From: Pseudomonas cremoris
GTDB lineage: Bacteria; Pseudomonadota; Gammaproteobacteria; Pseudomonadales; Pseudomonadaceae
Assembly (NCBI RefSeq): GCF_014230465.1
Contig: NZ_JAAXCY010000001.1
Span: 558,001-622,000 of the forward strand
DNA length: 64,000 nucleotides
Direction: 5' to 3'
Both the position numbers and the translations under genes were made by a program. Below are positions 20,259 through 30,759 of the stretch, in pieces. Every line of letters begins with the position of its first letter. Position 1 is the stretch's first letter. Below the pieces are notes generated by a model. That model was not told the origin of the DNA. It made no database searches and saw only the letters and a program-made list of their open reading frames with translations.

Positions 20259-21707
20259 GTGATCCAGTTTTTACTTAACCAGGAACTCCGTAGCGAGCAC
20301 GCCCTGGACCCCAACCTGACCGTGCTCAACTATTTGCGTGAGCACCTGGGCAAATCCGGTACCAAGGAAGGCTGCGCCAGTGGCGATTGCGGTGCATGTA
20401 CCGTGGTGGTCGGCGAACTGCACGCCGATGCTCAAGGCATCGAGCAGATTCGTTATCGCAGCCTCAATTCGTGCCTGACCTTTGTCTCGTCCCTGCACGG
20501 CAAGCAATTGATCAGCGTAGAAGACCTCAAGCACCAGGGCCAACTGCACAGCGTGCAACAGGCCATGGTGGAATGCCACGGCTCGCAATGCGGCTTTTGC
20601 ACGCCCGGTTTTGTGATGTCGTTGTTTGCCCTGCAAAAGAACAGCGATGCCCCCGACAGTCAAAAAGCCCATGAAGCCCTGGCCGGCAACCTCTGCCGTT
20701 GCACCGGTTATCGCCCGATCCTTGCCGCTGCCGAACAGGCTTGCTGCAACAAACCACAAGACCAATTCGACAGCCGCCAGGCCGAGACCATTGCGCGCCT
20801 CAAAGCCATCGCGCCCACCCAGACCGGCGAACTCAACAGCGGCGACAAACGCTGCCTGGTGCCCCTGACCGTCGCCGACCTGGCCGACCTCTACGATGCC
20901 TACCCCCAAGCGCGCCTGCTGGCCGGCGGCACCGACCTGGCGCTGGAGGTCACCCAGTTCCACCGTACGCTGCCGGTGATGATCTACGTGGGCAACATCG
21001 CCGAGATGAAGCGCATCGACGACTTCGACGACCGCCTGGAAATCGGCGCTGCCACCGCCCTCTCCGACTGCTACAGCGCGCTGCACCACCAATACCCTGA
21101 CTTCGGCGACTTGCTGCACCGTTTCGCCTCCTTGCAGATCCGCAACCAGGGCACCCTGGGCGGCAATATCGGCAACGCTTCGCCCATCGGCGACTCGCCG
21201 CCACTGCTGATCGCCCTCGGCGCGCAGATCGTGCTGTGCAAGGGCGAAACCCGGCGCACCCTGGCGCTGGAGGACTACTTCATCGACTACCGCGTCACCG
21301 CGCGTCAAGACAGCGAATTCATCGAGAAAATCATCGTGCCCAAGGGCCACACATTGTTTCGCGCCTACAAGGTTTCCAAGCGCCTGGACGATGATATTTC
21401 TGCGGTCTGTGCCGCTTTCAACCTGAAGATCGACAACGGTGTCATCCGCGAGGCTCGCGTCGCCTTCGGCGGCATGGCCGCCACGCCAAAACGCGCCCAA
21501 CACTGCGAGGCCGTGTTGACCGGCGCCACTTGGAACGCCGCCACCGTCGAGAAGGCCTGCGCCGCCCTGGCCGAGGATTTCACCCCGCTGTCGGACTTCC
21601 GCGCCAGCAAGGAATACCGCCTGCTCAGCGCACAGAACCTGCTGCGCAAATACTTCATCGAACTGCAAACGCCGCACATCGAGACTCGGGTGACCGCTTA
21701 TGTCTAA
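20259..21707 (+). CDS. xdhA: Xanthine dehydrogenase small subunit (FeS/FAD)
   Basis: Electron-transfer subunit of xanthine dehydrogenase, which oxidises hypoxanthine and xanthine to urate and passes electrons to NAD+. 482 residues from a GTG at 20259 (MIQFLLN), with GAGG upstream. The plant-type 2Fe-2S cluster ligands are in GCASGDCGACTVVV (about 38-51). The second cluster is in GSQCGFCTPGFVMS and NLCRCTGYRPI (about 107-155), and the FAD domain follows, with LLAGGTDLALEV and TLGGNIGNASPIGDSPP. Overlaps the start of xdhB by 8 bases, so the two are translationally coupled. Confidence 0.95.
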   Translation: MIQFLLNQELRSEHALDPNLTVLNYLREHLGKSGTKEGCASGDCGACTVVVGELHADAQGIEQIRYRSLNSCLTFVSSLHGKQLISVEDLKHQGQLHSVQQAMVECHGSQCGFCTPGFVMSLFALQKNSDAPDSQKAHEALAGNLCRCTGYRPILAAAEQACCNKPQDQFDSRQAETIARLKAIAPTQTGELNSGDKRCLVPLTVADLADLYDAYPQARLLAGGTDLALEVTQFHRTLPVMIYVGNIAEMKRIDDFDDRLEIGAATALSDCYSALHHQYPDFGDLLHRFASLQIRNQGTLGGNIGNASPIGDSPPLLIALGAQIVLCKGETRRTLALEDYFIDYRVTARQDSEFIEKIIVPKGHTLFRAYKVSKRLDDDISAVCAAFNLKIDNGVIREARVAFGGMAATPKRAQHCEAVLTGATWNAATVEKACAALAEDFTPLSDFRASKEYRLLSAQNLLRKYFIELQTPHIETRVTAYV

Positions 21708-24099
21708 CCATCACGCCGTGGTAAAAACCCAGGCCGAACTCGCCGAACTGTTCTCACAGGACCTCACCTCCGGTGTGGGCCGCAGCGTCAAGCATGACAG
21801 CGCCACCAAGCATGTTTCCGGCGAAGCGCAATACATCGATGACCGCCTGGAATTCCCCAACCAATTGCACCTGTATGCGCGCATGTCCGACCGTGCCCAC
21901 GCCCGCATCATCAGCATCGATACAGCGCCGTGCTACGCCTTTGACGGCGTGCGCATCGTCATCACCCACGAAGACGTGCCGGGCCTGAAAGACATCGGCC
22001 CGCTGATGCCCGGCGACCCGTTGCTGGCCATCGACACGGTGCAGTTCGTCGGCCAGGTGGTACTCGCCGTCGCAGCGCGTGACTTGGAAACCGCACGTAA
22101 AGCCGCGATGGCAGCCGTGATCGAATACGAAGACCTGGAACCCGTGCTGGATGTGGTCGAGGCCTTTCGCAAAAAACACTTTGTGCTGGACAGCCACACC
22201 CACCAGCGTGGCGATTCGGCCAGCGCACTGGCGTCGGCGAAAAACCGCATCCAGGGCACCCTGCACATCGGCGGCCAGGAACACTTCTACCTGGAAACCC
22301 AGATCTCCTCGGTGATGCCCACCGAAGACGGCGGCATGATCGTCTATTGCTCCACGCAAAACCCCACCGAAGTGCAGAAACTGGTGGCCGAAGTGCTGGA
22401 CGTGTCGATGAATAAAATCGTCGTCGACATGCGCCGCATGGGCGGTGGTTTCGGCGGCAAGGAAACCCAGGCTGCCAGCCCGGCGTGCCTGTGCGCGGTG
22501 GTCGCGCGCCTCACTGGCCAGCCGACCAAGATGCGCCTGCCGCGCGTCGAAGACATGCTGATGACCGGCAAGCGCCACCCCTTCTATATCGAATACGACG
22601 TCGGCTTTGACGACAGCGGCCGCCTGCACGGCATCAACCTGGACCTGGCCGGCAACTGCGGCTGTTCACCGGACTTGTCGAACTCGATTGTCGACCGTGC
22701 GATGTTCCACTCCGACAACTCGTATTACCTGGGCGACGCCACGGTCAACGGCCATCGCTGCAAGACCAACACCGCATCCAACACTGCCTATCGCGGCTTC
22801 GGCGGCCCGCAAGGCATGGTCGCCATCGAGGAAGTGATGGACGCCATCGCCCGCCATCTGGCGCTGGACCCGCTGGCGGTGCGCAAGGTCAACTACTACG
22901 GCAAGACCGAGCGCAACGTCACCCACTACTACCAGACTGTCGAGCACAACATGCTCGAAGAAATGACCGCCGAGCTTGAAGCCAGCAGCCAATACGCCGA
23001 GCGCCGTGAAGCGATTCGCCTGTACAACGCCCACAGCCCGATCCTGAAAAAAGGCCTGGCGCTGACCCCGGTGAAATTCGGCATTTCGTTCACCGCGAGT
23101 TTTCTCAACCAGGCGGGCGCGCTGATCCATATCTACACCGATGGCAGCATCCACCTGAACCACGGCGGCACCGAGATGGGCCAGGGGTTGAACACCAAGG
23201 TTGCGCAGGTTGTAGCCGAAGTGTTCCAGGTGGAAATCGACCGCGTACAGATCACCGCCACCAACACCGACAAGGTACCCAACACCTCGCCGACCGCTGC
23301 CTCCAGCGGTGCCGACCTGAACGGCAAGGCCGCGCAGAACGCCGCCGAAACCATCAAGCAGCGCCTGGTGGAATTTGCCGCGCGCAAGTACGACGTGAGT
23401 GAAGCGGATGTGGAATTCCACAACGGCCATGTACGCGTGCGCGACCAGATCCTGACGTTCGAGGCGCTGATCCAGCAGGCGTATTTCGCCCAGGTGTCGC
23501 TGTCGAGCACCGGTTTCTACAAGACCCCGAAAATCTTCTACGACCGTAGCCAGGCGCGCGGTCGGCCGTTCTACTATTTCGCGTTCGGCGCGGCGTGCTG
23601 CGAAGTGATCGTCGATACGCTGACCGGCGAATACAAGATGCTGCGCACCGACATCCTCCATGACGTGGGCGCCTCGCTGAACCCGGCCATCGACATTGGC
23701 CAGGTGGAAGGCGGATTTATCCAGGGCATGGGCTGGCTGACCATGGAAGAGCTGGTGTGGAACAACAAGGGCAAGCTGATGACCAACGGTCCGGCCAGCT
23801 ACAAGATCCCGGCGGTGGCGGACATGCCGCTGGACCTGCGGGTGAAGCTGGTGGAAAACCGCAAGAACCCGGAAGACACGGTGTTCCATTCCAAGGCCGT
23901 GGGTGAGCCGCCGTTCATGCTCGGGATCGCCTCGTGGTGTGCGATCAAGGATGCAGTGGCGAGCCTGGGTGACTATCGCCATCAGCCGAAGATCGATGCA
24001 CCGGCGACGCCGGAGCGGGTGTTGTGGGGATGTGAGCAGATGCGGCAGTTGACTGCGGCTGTGGCTGTGGAGACTGAAACTGAGATGGCTTCGCTCTAG
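21700..24099 (+). CDS. xdhB: Xanthine dehydrogenase large subunit (molybdenum)
   Basis: Catalytic molybdopterin subunit, 799 residues, cytoplasmic, paired with XdhA. Shows the family motifs MRRMGGGFGGKETQ (cofactor binding, about 246-259), AYRGFGGPQGM (about 363-373), and the C-terminal VGEPPFMLGIA segment containing the catalytic glutamate (about 735). It begins inside the last codons of xdhA. A perfect inverted REP pair lies just after its stop, before xdhC. Confidence 0.95.
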   Translation: MSNHHAVVKTQAELAELFSQDLTSGVGRSVKHDSATKHVSGEAQYIDDRLEFPNQLHLYARMSDRAHARIISIDTAPCYAFDGVRIVITHEDVPGLKDIGPLMPGDPLLAIDTVQFVGQVVLAVAARDLETARKAAMAAVIEYEDLEPVLDVVEAFRKKHFVLDSHTHQRGDSASALASAKNRIQGTLHIGGQEHFYLETQISSVMPTEDGGMIVYCSTQNPTEVQKLVAEVLDVSMNKIVVDMRRMGGGFGGKETQAASPACLCAVVARLTGQPTKMRLPRVEDMLMTGKRHPFYIEYDVGFDDSGRLHGINLDLAGNCGCSPDLSNSIVDRAMFHSDNSYYLGDATVNGHRCKTNTASNTAYRGFGGPQGMVAIEEVMDAIARHLALDPLAVRKVNYYGKTERNVTHYYQTVEHNMLEEMTAELEASSQYAERREAIRLYNAHSPILKKGLALTPVKFGISFTASFLNQAGALIHIYTDGSIHLNHGGTEMGQGLNTKVAQVVAEVFQVEIDRVQITATNTDKVPNTSPTAASSGADLNGKAAQNAAETIKQRLVEFAARKYDVSEADVEFHNGHVRVRDQILTFEALIQQAYFAQVSLSSTGFYKTPKIFYDRSQARGRPFYYFAFGAACCEVIVDTLTGEYKMLRTDILHDVGASLNPAIDIGQVEGGFIQGMGWLTMEELVWNNKGKLMTNGPASYKIPAVADMPLDLRVKLVENRKNPEDTVFHSKAVGEPPFMLGIASWCAIKDAVASLGDYRHQPKIDAPATPERVLWGCEQMRQLTAAVAVETETEMASL

Positions 24100-24112
24100 A
24101 CCGAGGCGCGGC

Positions 24113-24179
24113 CTTCGCGAGCAAGCCCGCTCCCACATTTGAAATGCATTCCCATGTGGGAGCGGGCTTGCTCGCGAAG
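24113..24179. repeat. Inverted REP pair with reversed arm order between xdhB and xdhC
   Basis: Two copies of the GTGGGAGCGGGCTTGCTCGCGA unit form a perfect inverted repeat around a 13-base spacer. The units point the opposite way to those in the REPINs at 26393 and 54610: the TCGCGA ends face outwards and the GTGGGAG ends face the spacer. In RNA this would be a very stable hairpin inside the xdh operon. Confidence 0.9.
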
Positions 24180-24214
24180 ACGACCGAACTGACAACAGAA
24201 ATGTTGAGGTAGAC

Positions 24215-25054
24215 ATGAACAACTGGATCAGCGCCCTCGCGAATCTGCAAAAAAGCGGCGAACCCTGCGTGCTCGTGACCATCATCGAAGAGCTCGGCTC
24301 CACCCCGCGCAACGCCGGCTCCAAGATGGTCATCAGCGCAGCCCAGACCTTCGACACCATCGGTGGCGGGCACCTGGAATACAAGGCGATGCAGATCGCC
24401 CGGGACATGCTTGTGCGGGGTCAGCAGAACACCCATCTGGAGCGTTTCAGCCTCGGCGCGAGCCTGGGCCAATGCTGCGGTGGCGTGACCGTGTTGCTGT
24501 TCGAACCGATGGGCCAGGTACAGGCGCAGATCGCGGTGTTCGGCGCAGGCCACGTGGGCCGCGCACTGGTGCCGCTGCTGGCGAGCCTGCCGTGCCGGGT
24601 GCGCTGGATCGACTCCCGTGAGCAGGAGTTTCCGGAACATATCCCCGAAGGCGTGCGTAAAATCGTCAGCGAAGAGCCGGTGGACGAAATTGCCGACCTG
24701 CCGGTGGGCAGTTACTGCATCGTCATGACCCACAATCACGCACTGGATTTGGAACTCACCGCCGCCCTGCTCAAGCGCAACGACTTTACCTACTTCGGCC
24801 TGATCGGCTCGCAGACCAAACGCGTCAAGTTTGAACACCGCCTGCGTGACCGCGGCTTCGACGCCGCACAGCTGCAACGCATGCACTGCCCCATGGGCCT
24901 CACCGAGGTGAAGGGCAAATTGCCGGTGGAGATCGCCATTTCTATCGCCGGCGAAATCATCGCCACCTATAACGCCAATTTCGGCCAGCACACCGCCAGC
25001 GCCGAACCCATTGCCAAACTGCTGCCGGCCTCGCGTCGCAGCCAAGCCATTTGA
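24215..25054 (+). CDS. xdhC: Xanthine dehydrogenase accessory protein XdhC
   Basis: 279 residues; a cofactor chaperone that binds molybdenum cofactor, promotes its sulfuration and inserts it into XdhB. N-terminal XdhC/CoxI domain with VTIIEELGSTPRNAGSKMVI and GGGHLEYKAMQIAR, followed by SLGASLGQCCGGVTVLLFEP with the paired cysteines typical of the family, and a C-terminal Rossmann-like domain (AVFGAGHVGRALVPLL). It lies 115 bases after xdhB with the REP hairpin in between, and 12 bases before guaD. Confidence 0.94.
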   Translation: MNNWISALANLQKSGEPCVLVTIIEELGSTPRNAGSKMVISAAQTFDTIGGGHLEYKAMQIARDMLVRGQQNTHLERFSLGASLGQCCGGVTVLLFEPMGQVQAQIAVFGAGHVGRALVPLLASLPCRVRWIDSREQEFPEHIPEGVRKIVSEEPVDEIADLPVGSYCIVMTHNHALDLELTAALLKRNDFTYFGLIGSQTKRVKFEHRLRDRGFDAAQLQRMHCPMGLTEVKGKLPVEIAISIAGEIIATYNANFGQHTASAEPIAKLLPASRRSQAI

Positions 25055-25066
25055 ATTGAGACGACC

Positions 25067-26371
<1,305 letters not shown>

Positions 26372-26392
26372 TTTCAGCCACACCACAAAACC

Positions 26393-26486
26393 AATGTGGG
26401 AGCGGGCTTGCTCGCGAATGCGGAGTATCAGTCACCAGATAGAGTGACTGACCCGCTGCATTCGCGAGCAAGCCCGCTCCCACATT
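26393..26486. repeat. REPIN, GTGGGAGCGGGCTTGCTCGCGA family
   Basis: Classic REPIN downstream of guaD: left unit AATGTGGGAGCGGGCTTGCT, right unit its exact mirror, about 94 bases end to end. The spacer arms ATGCGG...GTCAC and GTGAC...CTGCAT are also partly complementary. Lies between the convergent genes guaD and the GntR regulator. Confidence 0.92.
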
Positions 26487-26510
26487 TTTATCCCCAGTGA
26501 ATCAGGGAAA

Positions 26511-27275
26511 TTACAGCTTGATCGAGGAACGCCCTGGCTTCTTCGTTTGCAGCAAATGCGAAAACACCGCATGCAAATCATCCGACGCGCTTTCCTCATC
26601 GAGGTTGAGCTTGCTGTCGATGTGATCCATGTGATGCATCATCAGATCCACTGCCAACACTGCGTCCCGCGCTTCGATCGCATCGATCAACTGGGTGTGT
26701 TCGTCGTACGAGCAGTGCGACCGGTTGCCGCTTTCGTACTGGGCGATGATCAACGAGGTCTGCGACACCAGGCTGCGCTGGAAGCTGATCAGCGGTGCGT
26801 TCTTCGCCGCTTCGGCCAGCTTGAGGTGGAACTCGCCGGAGAGGCGAATGCCGGCACCACGGTCGCCACGGGAAAAGCTGTCGCGCTCGTCGTTAACCAT
26901 CTGGCGCAATTCGGCCAGTTGCTCGGCGGTGGCGTGCTGCACTGCCAATTCGGTGATCGCCCGCTCCACGAGACGACGCGCCATGAAGACCTGGCGGGCT
27001 TCCTCGACACTCGGGCTGGCAACCACTGCGCCGCGATTGGGCCGCAGCAACACCACGCCTTCATGGGCCAGGCGCGAAAGTGCGCGGCGAATGATGGTGC
27101 GGCTGACGCCAAAGATTTCCCCCAGTGCCTCTTCACTCAATTTGGTACCGGGTGCCAGGCGTTGTTCGAGGATCGCTTCGAAGATATGCGCGTAGACGAT
27201 ATCGTCCTGGGTTCCGCTGCGACCGGCCTTGCCGGCTCGCGGTGTTTTCTTGAGAGGTTGCAACTGTTCGTTCAT
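26511..27275 (-). CDS. GntR-family (FCD domain) transcriptional regulator
   Basis: 254 residues from the ATG at 27275; an in-frame GTG two codons upstream is an alternative. The winged helix has EAILEQRLAPGTKLSEEALG and VSRTIIRRALSRLAHEG. The FCD ligand domain follows, with metal-ligand-like histidines in GEFHLKLAEAA and MMHHMDHID. Divergent from the BenE-type transporter across 214 bases that include a TTGTACACAA palindrome-like site, so it probably regulates that transporter and possibly the purine genes. Effector unknown. Confidence 0.88.
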   Translation of the reverse strand: MNEQLQPLKKTPRAGKAGRSGTQDDIVYAHIFEAILEQRLAPGTKLSEEALGEIFGVSRTIIRRALSRLAHEGVVLLRPNRGAVVASPSVEEARQVFMARRLVERAITELAVQHATAEQLAELRQMVNDERDSFSRGDRGAGIRLSGEFHLKLAEAAKNAPLISFQRSLVSQTSLIIAQYESGNRSHCSYDEHTQLIDAIEARDAVLAVDLMMHHMDHIDSKLNLDEESASDDLHAVFSHLLQTKKPGRSSIKL

Positions 27276-27363
27276 GGGCACTCGGGTTTGGAGAACGGCG
27301 GCGAATTAACGGTAATACGGCAACAGCGGGTCGCTGGCAAGTATCACCTAAAAACATGGCACA

Positions 27364-27373
27364 TTGTACACAA
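27364..27373. promoter_or_regulatory. Possible GntR operator in the regulator/benE gap
   Basis: TTGTACACAA resembles the short palindromes (TTGTA-n-TACAA type) bound by FCD-class GntR proteins. A related CTGTACGG lies about 18 bases further on. The palindrome is imperfect, so this is only a candidate. Confidence 0.3.
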
Positions 27374-27489
27374 CCGAATGCGCCAACACACTGTACGGCT
27401 GTTTGTGGCCTCGGCTGTATTGCAATGAGTAGTTACGTTTGAGTTTAGGCTTGAATTCGATTTTTCATCGGTAGAAGGAACACCGCTCC

Positions 27490-28680
27490 ATGACCGACGC
27501 CACTCAAGCGCCACTGCGCCCGCTGGCCGACTCTTCACCGTCGGCTGTCGTCGCCGGTTTTATCGCCATGATGACCGGCTACACCAGTTCCCTGGTGCTG
27601 ATGTTCCAGGCCGGCCAAGCCGCCGGTTTGACCACGGCGCAAATTTCCTCGTGGATCTGGGCGATTTCCATCGGCATGGCGGTCTGCAGCATTGGCTTGT
27701 CCCTGCGGTATCGCACGCCGATCACGATTGCCTGGTCCACCCCCGGTGCGGCCCTGCTGATCACCAGCCTGGGCGGCGTAAGTTACGGCGAAGCCATCGG
27801 CGCCTATATCACCTGCGCAGTGTTGGTAACGCTCTGCGGGCTGACCGGCAGCTTCGAAAAACTGGTCAAGCGTATCCCGGCGTCATTGGCAGCGGCGCTG
27901 CTGGCGGGGATTCTGTTCAAGATCGGCAGCGAGATCTTCGTCGCCGCCCAACACCGTACCGGCCTGGTGCTGGGGATGTTTTTCACCTACTTGGTCATCA
28001 AGCGCCTGTCACCACGTTATGCGGTACTGGCCGCGTTGGTGATCGGCACGGCATTGTCCGGGGTGATGGGCTTGCTGGATTTCAGCGGTTTTCACCTGGA
28101 GGTGGCAACACCGGTGTGGACCACACCGCACTTCTCCCTGGCAGCAACCATCAGCATCGGCATCCCGCTGTTCGTGGTGGCCATGACCTCGCAGAACATG
28201 CCGGGAGTCGCTGTTTTACGTGCCGATGGCTACAACGTACCGGCCTCGCCACTGATTACCGCCACAGGCCTGGCGTCCCTGGTGCTGTCGCCGTTCGGCT
28301 CCCATGGCATCAACCTGGCTGCGATCAGCGCGGCGATCTGCACCGGGCCCCATGCCCATGAAGACCGCAACAAGCGCTACACGGCCGCCGTGTGGTGCGG
28401 GGTGTTCTACGGGATTGCCGGCGTGTTCGGCGCAACCTTGGCAGCACTGTTCGCCGCTTTGCCCAAGGAGTTGGTGCTGTCGATTGCGGCGTTGGCGTTG
28501 TTTGGCTCGATCATCAATGGCTTGAGCATCGCCATGAATGAGCCGAAGGAACGGGAAGCGGCGCTGATCACCTTTATGGTTACTGCGTCGGGCTTGACGC
28601 TGTTTTCCATTGGGTCGGCGTTCTGGGGGATTGTCGCGGGGGTGTTGACGCTGCTGATTCTTAACTGGCGCAAGGCATAA
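27490..28680 (+). CDS. benE: BenE-family transporter (benzoate/H+ symporter type)
   Basis: 396-residue inner-membrane protein with about 11-12 hydrophobic segments. Family blocks visible are GFIAMMTGYTSSLVLMFQAG near the N terminus, RTPITIAWSTPGAALL, and FVVAMTSQNMPGVAVLRADG in the middle, followed by SPFGSHGINLAAISAAICTG. BenE proteins are named for benzoate uptake, but here the gene follows purine catabolism and a GntR gene and no ben/cat gene is nearby. The real substrate may therefore differ: the family shares its fold with nucleobase transporters. Ends at the terminator at 28681. Confidence 0.85.
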   Translation: MTDATQAPLRPLADSSPSAVVAGFIAMMTGYTSSLVLMFQAGQAAGLTTAQISSWIWAISIGMAVCSIGLSLRYRTPITIAWSTPGAALLITSLGGVSYGEAIGAYITCAVLVTLCGLTGSFEKLVKRIPASLAAALLAGILFKIGSEIFVAAQHRTGLVLGMFFTYLVIKRLSPRYAVLAALVIGTALSGVMGLLDFSGFHLEVATPVWTTPHFSLAATISIGIPLFVVAMTSQNMPGVAVLRADGYNVPASPLITATGLASLVLSPFGSHGINLAAISAAICTGPHAHEDRNKRYTAAVWCGVFYGIAGVFGATLAALFAALPKELVLSIAALALFGSIINGLSIAMNEPKEREAALITFMVTASGLTLFSIGSAFWGIVAGVLTLLILNWRKA

Positions 28681-28714
28681 AAAAACGGCGACCCTCAGGT
28701 CGCCGTTTTTTTCA
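28681..28714. terminator. Bidirectional terminator between benE and yggL
   Basis: Nine-base stem ACGGCGACC / GGTCGCCGT with a CTCA loop, preceded by an A run and followed by seven T residues. Serves both convergent genes. Confidence 0.92.
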
Positions 28715-28717
28715 GTA

Positions 28718-29062
28718 TCACTTAGCCGCGTTGATCGGCTTTTCCGGATACCACACGTCCAGCAGCGGGCTGACTTCAGCCTTGGTCAGCTCGGAACGGG
28801 TTTTCAGCCAGGCTTCAACAGCAGCACGTTGCTCTTCGGATACCGAGCCACGCTTCTGCAGGCAAACCAGACCGTAGTCGTCGCCGCCAACATAGCCCAG
28901 ACCGTTGGCTTCCATGGCTTCTTTGATGAATGCTTCGAGGAAAGCGTCGATAGCTTCTTCACTCAGGCCTTCGTTGAAGTCCAGGTTCAGTTCGAAACCC
29001 AGCTCTTGAAATTCATCAACGCACAGTTTTTTGCGCAGACGCTGGGAACGGTTAGTCGCCAT
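28718..29062 (-). CDS. yggL: YggL-family protein (50S ribosome-binding)
   Basis: 114 residues. The start MATNRSQRLRKKLCVDEFQE and the block GLSEEAIDAFLEAFI are typical of the YggL (DUF469) family, reported to bind the large ribosomal subunit. The C-terminal half includes LGYVGGDDYGLVCLQKRGSV. Acidic, soluble, single-domain. It is divergent from dacB and shares the terminator with benE on its 3' side. The family has no well-established biochemical activity. Confidence 0.9.
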   Translation of the reverse strand: MATNRSQRLRKKLCVDEFQELGFELNLDFNEGLSEEAIDAFLEAFIKEAMEANGLGYVGGDDYGLVCLQKRGSVSEEQRAAVEAWLKTRSELTKAEVSPLLDVWYPEKPINAAK

Positions 29063-29298
29063 TGGAACAATCCTCTTAAGTAATAACGGGCGGCACTTTA
29101 GCAGTTTAAGGAGGCAATTGCCCGACTCTCTGGGACAGGCGGCGCTTTGCCTGTAAAAAAACCCCGAATACCAGCTATCGTTCAGCTACAAGTGGCCCTA
29201 CCTTGGGGCATAATGCCGACACTTTCATGACTAATGAGGGATTTTCTTACATACCCCTCACCTTTTTCACCCTCCTCAGCAGTAGGGTCTTATCACCT

Positions 29299-30759
29299 AT
29301 GATCAAATCTTTGCGTTCAGCACTACTCGCCGGTTTTATTCTGCCACTGGCCTTTTCCGCTACCGCTGCCCCCGTCAACAACAGCCTGCCACCGAATGTC
29401 CAGCAGGCGCTTTCAAAAGCCAAACTGCAAAACACCGCACTGTCCCTGGTGATGATTCCCCTGAACGGCCCGGGCACTCCCACCGTGTTCAACGCGGATG
29501 TGTCGGTGAACCCAGCGTCCACCATGAAGCTGGTCACCACCTATGCGGCCCTGGAAATGCTCGGCCCCAATCACCAGTGGAAAACCGAGTTCTACACCGA
29601 TGGCACCCTCAGTGGCGGCGTGTTGCATGGCAACCTGTACCTCAAGGGCGGCGGCGACCCTAAGCTGAACATGGAAAAACTCTGGCTGTTGATGCGCGAC
29701 CTGCGCGCCAATGGCGTGCAACAAGTCACCGGCGACCTGGTACTGGATCGTGGCTTCTTCAACCAGCCGCAACTGCCGGAATTCAATGACGACGGCAACG
29801 ACGAGAACAAACCGTTCCTGGTCAAGCCCGATGCCCTGCTGGTCAACCTCAAGGCGCTGCGCTTCGTGACTCGCAACGACGCTGGCCGCGTACTGGTGTC
29901 GGTAGAGCCGCCGATTGCCAGCATCCGTATCGACAACCAGGTCAAGGTCTCCAACGCCAAGCAGTGCACCGGTGACGTGCGCTACAACCCGGTCACCGCC
30001 GCCGATGGCAGCGTCACCGTGACGGTCAGCGGCCAGTTGGCCGATGGCTGCAGTTCGCAGACGTATTTGTCTCTGCTGGACCATGCGACATACACCGCCG
30101 GCGCCGTACGCGCGATCTGGCAGGAACTGGGCGGCACCATTCAGGGCCGCGATATCCAGGCACCCGTGCCCAAGGATGCCAAGGTCCTGGCCCGAGCGTT
30201 CTCGCCGGACCTGGCGGAAATTATCCGCGACATCAACAAATACAGTAACAACACCATGGCCCAACAGCTGTTCCTGAGCCTGGGCGCGCAGTTCCGCAAC
30301 GATGCCGACGGCGACGACGCCAAGGCCGCGCAACGCGTGGTACGCCAGTGGCTGGCGAAGAAAGGCATCACCGCGCCGCACCTGGTGATGGAAAACGGCT
30401 CCGGCCTGTCCCGTGCCGAACGGGTCAGCGCCCGCGAAATGGCCGCCATGCTGCAAGCCGCCTGGAAAAGCCCCTATGCTGCGGAATACATCAGCTCGCT
30501 GCCGATTGCCGGCACCGACGGCACGATGCGCAAACGCCTGAAAACCACTGCCATGCGCGGTGAAGCCCACGTCAAGACCGGCACCTTGAACACCGTGCGT
30601 GCCATCGCTGGGTTCAGCCGCGACAACAACGGCAATACCTGGGCAGTGGTCGCGATTCTCAACGATCCGAAGCCATGGGGCGCTTCATCGGTACTGGACC
30701 AGGTGCTGCTGGACCTGTATCGCCAGCCGAAAGTAGCCGCCGCCGCCCCCGTTTTGTAG
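29299..30759 (+). CDS. dacB: D-alanyl-D-alanine carboxypeptidase/endopeptidase (PBP4)
   Basis: Periplasmic peptidase of the peptidase S13 class that trims or cleaves peptidoglycan cross-links. 486 residues from the ATG at 29299, the start that leaves a normal signal peptide (MIKSLRSALLAGFILPLAFS, cleaved near ATAA). The three penicillin-binding motifs are present: SxxK as S74-TM-K77, YSNN (SxN class) around residue 314, and KTGTL near residue 424. The stop codon TAG is formed by the first bases of a REPIN, so the last residues lie at the repeat boundary. The frame is open upstream to 29203, but an extension would bury the signal peptide. Confidence 0.93.
   Translation: MIKSLRSALLAGFILPLAFSATAAPVNNSLPPNVQQALSKAKLQNTALSLVMIPLNGPGTPTVFNADVSVNPASTMKLVTTYAALEMLGPNHQWKTEFYTDGTLSGGVLHGNLYLKGGGDPKLNMEKLWLLMRDLRANGVQQVTGDLVLDRGFFNQPQLPEFNDDGNDENKPFLVKPDALLVNLKALRFVTRNDAGRVLVSVEPPIASIRIDNQVKVSNAKQCTGDVRYNPVTAADGSVTVTVSGQLADGCSSQTYLSLLDHATYTAGAVRAIWQELGGTIQGRDIQAPVPKDAKVLARAFSPDLAEIIRDINKYSNNTMAQQLFLSLGAQFRNDADGDDAKAAQRVVRQWLAKKGITAPHLVMENGSGLSRAERVSAREMAAMLQAAWKSPYAAEYISSLPIAGTDGTMRKRLKTTAMRGEAHVKTGTLNTVRAIAGFSRDNNGNTWAVVAILNDPKPWGASSVLDQVLLDLYRQPKVAAAAPVL

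Noticed and set aside
24113..24179. The xdhB-xdhC hairpin as an intrinsic terminator
   Set aside because: The stem is followed by ACGACCG rather than a T run, and it is built of two known REP units.
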